Source: Baffinella frigidus
Taxonomy: Eukaryota > Cryptophyceae > Cryptomonadales > Baffinellaceae
Assembly: GCA_026770585.1 (NCBI GenBank)
Contig: MU647318.1
Location: forward strand, 131,058-141,526
DNA: 10,469 nt
Reading direction: 5' to 3'
The notes beneath the pieces are model-generated. The model saw only the letters and a program-made list of their open reading frames with translations. It ran no database searches and was not told where the DNA came from. Position numbers and translations under genes: made by a program. Below are positions 5,534 through 10,469 of this stretch, one piece after another. Positions within the stretch are counted from its first letter, which is position 1; each line of letters begins with the position of its first letter.

Positions 5534-5580
5534 TTTCGCGTCCCCAAATATATATTGTTGGGAACTCCGAACTTGGTAAT
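5534..5580 (+). repeat. Family-8 fold-back, solo arm
   Basis: Seen: TTTCGCGTCCCCAAATATAT then ATTGTTGGGAACTCCGAAC. This matches one terminal repeat of the intact element at 8882-9056, and no partner arm follows. AATAAA occurs just after (5590), possibly by chance. Confidence 0.7.
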
Positions 5581-5631
5581 TTTTTTCTCAATAAAGTGTC
5601 ACCTTTGGAATCCTGCTGGGCTCCTGTGACA

Positions 5632-5645
5632 TCTGGGGTATCCGT
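5632..5645 (+). repeat. 14-bp direct repeat flanking fold-back, left
   Basis: Seen: TCTGGGGTATCCGT, identical to 5825-5838. The family-11 fold-back lies between. The second copy is also the start of the 270-bp dispersed repeat. Confidence 0.8.
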
Positions 5646-5648
5646 AAA

Positions 5649-5812
5649 TCTAATCCCGTCGAGTATTCATGATGAATACGATTTCGGGGATCTCCGATCC
5701 GATTTTGGTGTATCTTACGGCTCTAAATGAAGTTTAGATAGACGACTGTCTTATTTTTACCCCTTAACATACACCAAAATCGTATTCATGATGAATACTC
5801 CACCGGATGAAA
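5649..5812 (+). mobile_element. Fold-back element, family 11
   Basis: Seen: the right arm 5769-5800 is the exact complement of the left arm 5661-5684 plus 5706-5713. A 21-base segment (5685-5705) interrupts the left arm, and part of it repeats the neighbouring CGATTT. Weaker pairing continues about 12 bp outward. Each arm also contains ATTCATGATGAAT, a small palindrome. No gene. Confidence 0.75.
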
Positions 5813-5824
5813 TCGTGTTTTCTC

Positions 5825-6098
5825 TCTGGGGTATCCGTGGTTGGAGCTCTCATACTTCAATCATGGGATACCATGAGCCTCATAAAGGCTGACTTGTGGT
5901 TGGGTGTGTGGGCGAGCGAGGTCCTATGGATCAACTCAAACACCCCAAGAGAACCAACCCTTTATCCCCTCTTCACGAGCCTCTGCATTGGAGAGCTAAA
6001 CGCGATCCGAAAGCAAAAATGCTTTCTCTGCAGTCCTTTCTACGGAAGGGCGTGTCGTTGGCATATGTTGGGCGAAATTAAAACCTAAAGGACCTGAA
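5825..6098 (+). repeat. 270-bp dispersed repeat (family 12), copy 1
   Basis: Seen: aligns over its length with 7502-7772. Most conserved are CATGGGATACCATGAGCCTC, CCCCTCTTCACGAGCCTCTG, CCGAAAGCAAAAATGCTTTC and the 3' part ATGTTGGGAGCA...ACCTAAAGGAC. Small stems occur in both copies: GGTATCC to GGATACC, AGCCT to AGGCT, and AAAGC to GCTTT. A one-base indel after CTGCAG breaks any shared reading frame, so I read it as a non-coding repeat. No polymerase III boxes were evident. Confidence 0.8.
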
Positions 6099-6100
6099 TA

Positions 6101-6684
6101 GGCAGAGGCCCTCACACAACGGGGTGCTCTGCGGGGAGCCATCGGGGGACTGGGCTTCCTTATGGATTTCTGCCTCTGATGGACTTCCCCAATATGGCTT
6201 CGTAGTGGCAGTTTCTTGGGTAGGAAAATGCTAGGAACCTACGTAGTGCATTTCCCAGATATTTTTCTAGGATAGGGGGTCCTATCCTCGCCTCAATTCT
6301 TGCACCGTGCATTTCACTTTCGAATAAAGTCACTCGCTTGTCACGTCCCCCTGCTGCGCGCAGCGCTTGTCACGTCCTCCTTTGATGATTTCGCATAACA
6401 GGACGCAAAAGACGAATGCACGTTTCATTGTGGGGTCGCCTGAGACCTTCGAGAAGGTCGATTGCTTGCGAGGGGGTCGCTCGGGCGACTCCGTGTGATG
6501 TTTTCGCTTCAACAGACGCAAAAAAACTTCTGACTGGCGTATCAGGATACCCACGACGTGCGAAGCTTCGTGTCGTGAGTCGTGACCAGTGACGAAGCGA
6601 TTGGTGACGTATGAAGTTCGTACCGGTACCAATACATGTACGTGACGGAAGCGCATCGACACGAAGCGTTTTGTCAGAGACGTA
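6101..6684. other. Spacer with small hairpins, no recognised gene
   Basis: Seen: the stems AGGATAGG/CCTATCCT at 6269-6288 and GACCTTC/GAAGGTC at 6444-6459, an imperfect palindrome around CGAAGCTTCG at 6553-6576, and the direct repeat CGCTTGTCACGTCC at 6336 and 6363. A minus-strand open frame of 149 codons (6330-6779) crosses the neighbouring repeat element and resembles nothing I know. I do not call it. Confidence 0.4.
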
Positions 6685-6899
6685 GATCGATTGTGGCCCC
6701 CAAGTAGTAAATTTGGACGATTTGTGGCCCTAAAGTTCAACTGACACCGTTGCCGGCAAAATCCGAGATTACTACACACGTTAAGGTAACGGAAATGTTA
6801 GCCAGCCGGACACGTGGCCCTCGTGACCACTCGTGACCCTGCAATTCAAGCTCCTCCCTCCGCCAGGGGGGCGGGGAGCGGGGGGTGCCGTCCAGCGCG

Positions 6900-6945
6900 C
6901 CAAGGAAAAAAAATGGCGCTTCGCGCCATGTTTTTTTCATCTTGG
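6900..6945 (+). repeat. Central hairpin
   Basis: Seen: CCAAGG, A8, TGGCGC, loop TTC, GCGCCA, then T7 and CATCTTGG. The stem is about 18 bp with small bulges. It lies at the midpoint between AGATTACTACAC at 6768 and its complement at 7078, so it is probably the tip of one larger fold-back. Confidence 0.8.
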
Positions 6946-7167
6946 ATGGGCCGCAGACTGCTGGGTCTCGGCCTCGGCTCAGATAAGGATATGCAGCGGG
7001 GCGCGGTGTGCAGCGGCTGGCTGCGGGGCCTTGTGGGGCGAGGTGTGATGCGGACGTGATAAACTGACCTGCTCGTGACGTGTAGTAATCTGTCAGCAAT
7101 CACGGAGATTCCCGGACGAAGGGGTCAATAGATGGACATTTCCATTTTGGCACCTCGCCGCCATTTT

Positions 7168-7310
7168 GGGGCCACAATCCGTCTTAATTTACAGCGTTGG
7201 GGCCACAAGCGATCTTCTTCTCCGTTTTCACCTCGCCGCCACAATCCGTCTTAATTTGGGGCCACAATCCGTCTTAATTTACAGCGTTTGGGGCCACAAT
7301 CCGTCTTGTA
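7168..7310 (+). repeat. Short tandem GGGGCCACAATCCGTCTTAA repeats
   Basis: Seen: units start at 7168, 7258 and 7289, with a headless copy (CCACAATCCGTCTTAATTT) at 7239. Two of them continue with TTTACAGCGTT. GGGGCCACAAGCGATCTTCT at 7198 is a diverged unit. CACCTCGCCGCCA also occurs twice (7151 and 7230). Confidence 0.85.
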
Positions 7311-7311
7311 A

Positions 7312-7501
7312 TAGAGTCAGGATTTGACAGGGTTTGTCGGATACCAAATCCCAATGTTTCTGACGCTTGGATTGCCCTGAATTTCGCTGACTTCCGTACG
7401 TTAATCCCAACAATACCACATTCATCTCCTTTCATCTTTGGTGGCCATCTTTGGTGTCTCACTGATTTCACCTCAGACCCCCACACAATCCCTTTCACCT
7501 T
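7312..7501. other. Spacer, nothing recognised
   Basis: The only structure seen is CATCTTTGGTG repeated at 7434 and 7448. No gene or hairpin of note. Confidence 0.4.
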
Positions 7502-7772
7502 GTGGGGTATTCGTGATTGAAGCTCTTAAACTTCAACCATGGGATACCATGAGCCTCAAAGGAGGCTGACTTGGGTTCGGTGTGTGTGCGGGCGCGCTCC
7601 TACTTGGAAGCAATCAAACACCCCAACAGAACCACCCTGTATCCCCTCTTCACGAGCCTCTGCACTGGAGAGCTAAACGCAATCCGAAAGCAAAAATGCT
7701 TTCTCTGCAGATCCCTTCTACGGAACGGCGTGTCGTTGGCATATGTTGGGAGCATTTAACACCTAAAGGACT
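7502..7772 (+). repeat. 270-bp dispersed repeat (family 12), copy 2
   Basis: Seen: same order of conserved blocks as 5825-6098 in the same orientation, 1.68 kb away. The 5' stem (7506-7548) is retained, although the substitutions do not look compensatory. The middle third is less conserved than the ends. Confidence 0.8.
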
Positions 7773-7776
7773 AAAA

Positions 7777-8121
7777 ACTCGGAAGTTTGTAACTCCTGGT
7801 CCCACCTGTCCACCTGGCGTACAGCGGTCGTGTTGAACAATTTAGTAAACCTTGTTTCCCCCCTTCTTCTTCTTCTTTATTACTCTCGGTACAGGTCCTA
7901 AAACAAAAACAGGCCCTTGAGCCTTGAGTTGAATGATGGTGCTTTGGTGCTTTTATTTACACTCACGTCGAAGGCCACATCCCACCTCACTCTTGAGGAG
8001 TTGGGAGTAATCTACGGATGAGTTCCTCGACTCTACCCATGCAGGTTCAGCCGAGTCTCCTTTGCCCCCTTTTTAGGTCTATGAGCCTTAAGAAACGAGC
8101 CCGCCTCGAACTTTGTAAATC
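7777..8121. other. Spacer with TTC microsatellite, no gene
   Basis: Seen: CTTGTTTCCCCCCTTCTTCT at 7851 followed by more TTC units. It resembles the TATGTTTCCCCCC repeats at 9888 and 9936. Nothing coding was recognised. Confidence 0.4.
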
Positions 8122-8179
8122 TCGAATTGGAGTTTTAAAGTCCCGAGTTTTAGTATTGTACCAGAAGTTCGGAGTTCCC
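8122..8179 (-). repeat. Family-8 fold-back, truncated inverted copy
   Basis: Seen: TCGAATTGGAGTTTTAAAGT, CCCGAGTTTTAGTATTGTAC and GGAGTTCCC match the complement of 8920-8972. The copy keeps part of the interior and the inner end of one arm, then breaks off and is followed within ten bases by the 3' module of family 12. Confidence 0.7.
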
Positions 8180-8186
8180 TGGAACA

Positions 8187-8290
8187 CAAGTGAATGTGAT
8201 CCGAAAGGAAGCATGGCTTTTCTGCAGAACCAGTTCCGGTGTCCGCCTATGTTGGGAGCTCGAAGAACCTAAAGGACCTGAAGGGATGAA
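8187..8290 (+). repeat. Family-12 3' module, copy 3
   Basis: Seen: CAAGTG, GATCCGAAAGGAAGCATGGC, CAGTTCCGGTGTCCGCCTAT, GTTGGGAGCTCGAAGAACCT, AAAGGACCTGAAGGGA. It shares GATCCGAAAG, TATGTTGGGAGC and ACCTAAAGGAC with 5825 and 7502. It is closest to copy 4 at 9502 (reverse), with which it shares more than 30 nearly unbroken bases. Confidence 0.75.
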
Positions 8291-8454
8291 CTCGAGAGTT
8301 ACAAATTGTCTCCCCCAGTTCCTAGCCGGTTCTGCCGCGATCCTCTGTTCAGGGGAGGGGGGCTTGATGTGATCCGAAAAGGATCCTGCAGTGCACTTTT
8401 CTGAAGGTGAGGAATCTTTCAGACAGGTTATGGATCGCAGCCACACTCATAGGC

Positions 8455-8604
8455 TAACGGCCTGAAAACGGGGTATCTAGGCATACGGCATTGCCCAGGA
8501 CCTCCTACCGTAGGCCGAGGGATCCTAGGACCAAAAAGTCTCGGCCTACGGTAGGAGGTCCTAGGCAATCCCGTAGGCCTAACTACCCCATTTTCAGGCC
8601 GTTA
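8455..8604 (+). mobile_element. Long fold-back element, family 9
   Basis: Seen: arms of about 65 bp (TAACGGCCTGAAAACGGGGT at the left, ACCCCATTTTCAGGCCGTTA at the right) fold on a ~20-base loop. The inner arm GACCTCCTACCGTAGGCCGA is paired without mismatch. It is the most complete hairpin in the window, non-coding, and separated by only eight bases from the family-7 element at 8613. Confidence 0.85.
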
Positions 8605-8612
8605 CCCTATTA

Positions 8613-8775
8613 ACACAGCGGGCTACGAAGGGATTTTCGGAAAGGAAATGCCCGAGTTTCCGTTACCTTATCCGTAGGAACCCCCCTACGGCCCTACGGG
8701 TTGCCTACCGTATCAGTAGGGTCCTAGGTCTTATCGCTTATGGGTTATTCAAAATCCCTTCGAAGTCCGCTGTGT
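8613..8775 (-). mobile_element. Fold-back element, family 7, copy 2
   Basis: Seen: the ends ACACAGCGG and CCGCTGTGT. The full element aligns with the reverse complement of 3673-3834, including CTTCGAAGGGATTTT, AAGCGATAAGACCTA, GGTAGGCAACCCGTAGGG, GGGGGGTTCCTACGGATAA and GTAACGGAAA. Lengths are 163 against 162 bp. The two terminal repeats are less alike within a copy than each is to its counterpart in the other copy. Confidence 0.8.
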
Positions 8776-8881
8776 CGGTACGAGCTCGTAGCCTCTTTGT
8801 TTATCAAGCCCCGACTTTCTCCTGTGTATTTCACCCGCCTGATTCATAGTGGCTTACAAAAACAAAATGGCGCTCGTCCGG

Positions 8882-9056
8882 ATTTCTTCGCGTCCCCAAA
8901 CAGAATATATTGTTGGGAACTCCCAACCTCTGGTACAATAATAAAACTCGGGACTTTAAAACTCCAATTCGACATTTAAAAGCCATGATTTTTAAAATTT
9001 GTACCAGATGTCGGAGTTCCCAACAATATATATTGTATCTGGGGACACGAAGAAAT
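8882..9056 (+). mobile_element. Fold-back element, family 8, intact copy
   Basis: Seen: ATTTCTTCGCGTCCCCAAAC at the left and GGGGACACGAAGAAAT at the right. The arms are about 60 bp and include AATATATTGTTGGGAACTCC and CTGGTACAA. The interior (AAACTCGGGACTTTAAAACT) is AT-rich with no gene. A solo arm is at 5534 and a truncated inverse copy at 8122. Confidence 0.8.
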
Positions 9057-9149
9057 TCCGCACTACAGCATCCAGGATTTCGTGATTTTATGGGAATCCA
9101 ATAAATTTTATCGTTCAGGCCCTGATTTTACAAAGCCTTCACGGAAGGG

Positions 9150-9180
9150 ATTACAGATCGAAACTAACATGGCCACCATG
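9150..9180 (+). repeat. Long-range inverted repeat, left
   Basis: Seen: ATTACAGATCGAAACTAACA then TGGCCACCATG pairs with 10034-10064 at 27 of 31 positions. A 13-bp direct repeat TTCACGGAAGGGA immediately precedes it (9138) and recurs at 10004. Confidence 0.75.
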
Positions 9181-9193
9181 TATTCCCGTCCGC

Positions 9194-9267
9194 CTAGAGA
9201 AGAGAGAGACCTTCATTACTACTTCCAACATGTCCGCCATGTATGCACCCCCACCGAGGCTGTGTCT
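9194..9267 (+). repeat. Family-13 repeat, copy 1
   Basis: Seen: AGAGAGAGACCTTCATTACT, then ACATGTCCGCCATGTATGCA, CCGAGGCTGTGTC. Related units are at 9402-9472 and 10107-10170. A fold-back element begins six bases after it. Confidence 0.75.
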
Positions 9268-9272
9268 GATTT

Positions 9273-9388
9273 CAGGGGTACTTCGCTCATAAGAAAACGC
9301 CCCCCCCCAGGACCACCATGGGGACCTAGGCATAGGGCTACTGTAGGGTCCTAGGAGGAGGCGCTTTCTTATGAGCGAGGTGCCCCTG
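9273..9388 (+). mobile_element. Fold-back element, family 10
   Basis: Seen: CAGGGGTACTTCGCTCATAA pairs with TTATGAGCGAGGTGCCCCTG. The arms extend through GAAAACGCC and AGGACC to about 42 bp, with a C-run (9300-9308) disturbing the left arm. The interior includes CCATGG and two CCTAGG. The flanks match a family-13 repeat that lacks the element at 10160-10180, so an insertion is likely. Confidence 0.75.
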
Positions 9389-9401
9389 TAGGACCTAGAG
9401 A

Positions 9402-9472
9402 GAGAGAGAGGTCATGTGAGAGAGACCTCTATTACTGCCGACACGGCCGCTATCTATGCAGCCCCACCAAGG
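9402..9472 (+). repeat. Family-13 repeat, copy 2
   Basis: Seen: GAGAGAGACCTCTATTACTG, CACGGCCGCTATCTATGCAG, CCCCACCAAGG. It carries its own 7-bp stem AGAGGTC/GACCTCT at 9407-9430. It ends at the hairpin 9469-9500. Confidence 0.7.
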
Positions 9473-9500
9473 GTGCCACGCTATCTGAGCGTGGCACCTT
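9469..9500 (+). repeat. GC-rich hairpin
   Basis: Seen: GGTGCCACGCT, loop ATCTG, AGCGTGGCACC, an 11-bp perfect stem extended by AAG/CTT with one bulge. No T run follows, and in a eukaryotic setting a bacterial-type terminator is not expected. Confidence 0.85.
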
Positions 9501-9501
9501 G

Positions 9502-9579
9502 AGGTCCTTCAGGTTTTTTGAGCTCCCAACATAGGCGGACACCGGAACTGATTCTGTAAAAAGGCCATGGTTCCCACTT
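9502..9579 (-). repeat. Family-12 3' module, copy 4 (inverted)
   Basis: Seen on the minus strand: CAAGTGGGAACCATGGCC, CAGTTCCGGTGTCCGCCTAT, GTTGGGAGCTCAAAAAACCT, GAAGGACCT. The pair with copy 3 is inverted, 1.2 kb apart. Confidence 0.75.
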
Positions 9580-10003
9580 GCCGAGTTCCTTTCCCCCAGG
9601 ATATCCGGGGAAAATGCGGTTAGAATTCAATGCAAATGGATAAGATTCTAGTATAAATCGATTAGATGGACTGTATCCGTGAAGCCCCCGGTGGCTGCTA
9701 AGTGGACATGTAGACCACCCTAGGGGCGGTCACCCGAAATCGAGGACACGTCGTACAGTGTATGGTCCTAGAATAGGGTTTGTCCTAGGAGCATGAGACC
9801 ACCCTAGGGATGGCGCGTGTGTTTAATTTCAGAAACCCCTGAAGCTCGCCCATGAACCCCGGGCACACGGATCCGAGATGCAGATACTATGTTTCCCCCC
9901 GTTCTTCTTAATCCTGTTATCTACTTCATAGGAAATATGTTTCCCCCCATTCCTCTTAATCCTCTCAATATATTCTTTTCTCAGATAGGCTGAGAAGGGG
10001 ACG
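9580..10003. other. Spacer with two pairs of short direct repeats
   Basis: Seen: GAGACCACCCTAGGGA-type repeats at 9708-9729 and 9792-9813, and TATGTTTCCCCCCGTTCTTC / TATGTTTCCCCCCATTCCTC at 9888-9919 and 9936-9967. ATATCCGGGGAAAAT at 9601 resembles the outer end of family 1. No gene was recognised. Confidence 0.5.
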
Positions 10004-10033
10004 TTCACGGAAGGGAATTATTGCATGGGAATG

Positions 10034-10064
10034 CATGGTGGCCACATTGGTTTCGATCCGTAAT
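10034..10064 (-). repeat. Long-range inverted repeat, right
   Basis: Seen: CATGGTGGCCACATTGGTTT then CGATCCGTAAT, the partner of 9150-9180. With it, the pair encloses 850 bp that contains families 10, 12 and 13. Confidence 0.75.
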
Positions 10065-10106
10065 AAACACACTCTTCTCTTCACTGCGACCAACATGGTG
10101 CCCTCC

Positions 10107-10170
10107 AGAGAGAGAATTTGATTACTAGCAACACGGCCGCCATGTATGCACCCACGAGGCTGTGTCGGAG
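10107..10170 (+). repeat. Family-13 repeat, copy 3
   Basis: Seen: AGAGAGAGAATTTGATTACT, ACACGGCCGCCATGTATGCA, CCCACGAGGCTGTGTC, followed directly by GGAGCAGGACCTA. That continuation corresponds to the sequence after the family-10 element in copy 1 (TAGGACCTAGAGAG). Confidence 0.75.
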
Positions 10171-10469
10171 CAGGACCTACAAAGAGATCATGTGCACTCT
10201 ACACGTTGTGTACACCCAGCAGCGAGCGTGAGACCATAGACCGAGATACACATCTTGCTTCATTCATTCACAACTATTCCTATCTGTCCAAGCTTGATGC
10301 GGCGAAACATCCATGTCTCCTTCTACCCAGTCGCGACCGGGTAGGAACCTCTAAAGAGAAGTCGCTTGCGGTCTCAGGACCGATCCAGAATCATTCGCAA
10401 CACTTCCGACTCAATCCCCCGGACCAGCTGGGCCCCTGCGCCCAGACGGCTGTGCTGGGCCATAGCAAA
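10171..10469. other. Right edge, no confirmed gene
   Basis: Seen: the near-palindrome CTACCCAGTCGCGACCGGGT continuing AG at 10323-10344, with one mismatched pair. From 10374 to the edge both strands have an open frame. The minus-strand one could be the end of a gene lying beyond the window, but 31 codons are too few to decide. Confidence 0.4.

Larger units (their letters stand above)
6688..7310 (+). mobile_element. Candidate non-autonomous transposon with subterminal repeats
   Basis: Seen: GATTGTGGCCCCC at 6688 and GATTTGTGGCCC at 6719 at the left are answered by their complements GGGGCCACAATCC at 7168, 7258 and 7289 on the right. Closer in, AGATTACTACACACGT (6768) pairs with ACGTGTAGTAATCT (7078). 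The centre is a hairpin at 6900-6945. Multiple copies of a short motif near both ends is a known plan of some cut-and-paste transposons. Ends and class are inferred, and no transposase gene is present. Confidence 0.45.

Noticed and set aside
5588-5595. AATAAA as a polyadenylation signal
   Set aside because: No plausible gene ends just upstream on the plus strand, and the motif occurs by chance in AT-rich sequence.
5807-6088. Frame containing YPLFTSLC.GELNAIRKQ, also found near 7600
   Set aside because: It is shared because of the 270-bp repeat. A one-base indel shifts the frame just after the shared stretch, so coding selection is unlikely.
6330-6779. Minus-strand open frame of 149 codons
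   Set aside because: No recognisable domain. It starts inside a candidate repeat element and overlaps several hairpins, with no coding signature seen.
9469-9500. GC-rich hairpin as a transcription terminator
   Set aside because: No T run follows, no gene is upstream, and the setting is eukaryotic. It is better explained as part of the repeat mosaic.
10374-10469. Minus-strand open frame running off the right edge (ending EVLRMILDRS then stop)
   Set aside because: It could be a gene's 3' end, but only 31 codons are visible and the opposite strand is open too. It needs sequence beyond the window.

Overview
This window looks like eukaryotic subtelomeric DNA, or DNA from an internalised former chromosome end. 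It has many tracts of degenerate 7-bp telomere-type repeat (TTTAGGG and variants TTTGGGG, TTTATGG, TGTATGG, TGTGTGG). The TTTAGGG type is known from plants, green algae and several protist/algal groups, so an alga or other protist is a reasonable guess. I cannot name the species. There is nothing bacterial here: no operons, no ribosome-binding-site-led genes. I recognise no tRNA, rRNA or CRISPR.

Layout. 1-1000: G-strand heptamers at the left edge, then C-strand heptamers, a GATA microsatellite, a tandemly duplicated fold-back element, and more C-strand telomeric repeat. 1000-2450: a string of short MITE-like inverted-repeat elements. 2450-3520: C tracts, a long TA microsatellite, and three copies of a short subtelomeric word next to TTTAGGG arrays. 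3520-3940: two more fold-back elements. 3940-4612: a long heptamer array that passes through blocks of different variant. 4613-5440: a GC-rich segment holding the only plausible gene. It is on the minus strand and encodes a signal-peptide-bearing, Gly/Arg-rich protein whose last ~17 codons lie in the heptamer array. 5440-10469: a mosaic of dispersed repeats and fold-back elements in full, half and truncated copies, with no convincing gene.

The genes do not form a pathway. The content of interest is structural: about fifteen fold-back elements from roughly a dozen families in 10 kb, several present in two or more copies, and a telomeric repeat that changes sequence in blocks while largely keeping its 7-bp period. 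All family and class assignments come from reading the sequence by eye. No database search was possible.
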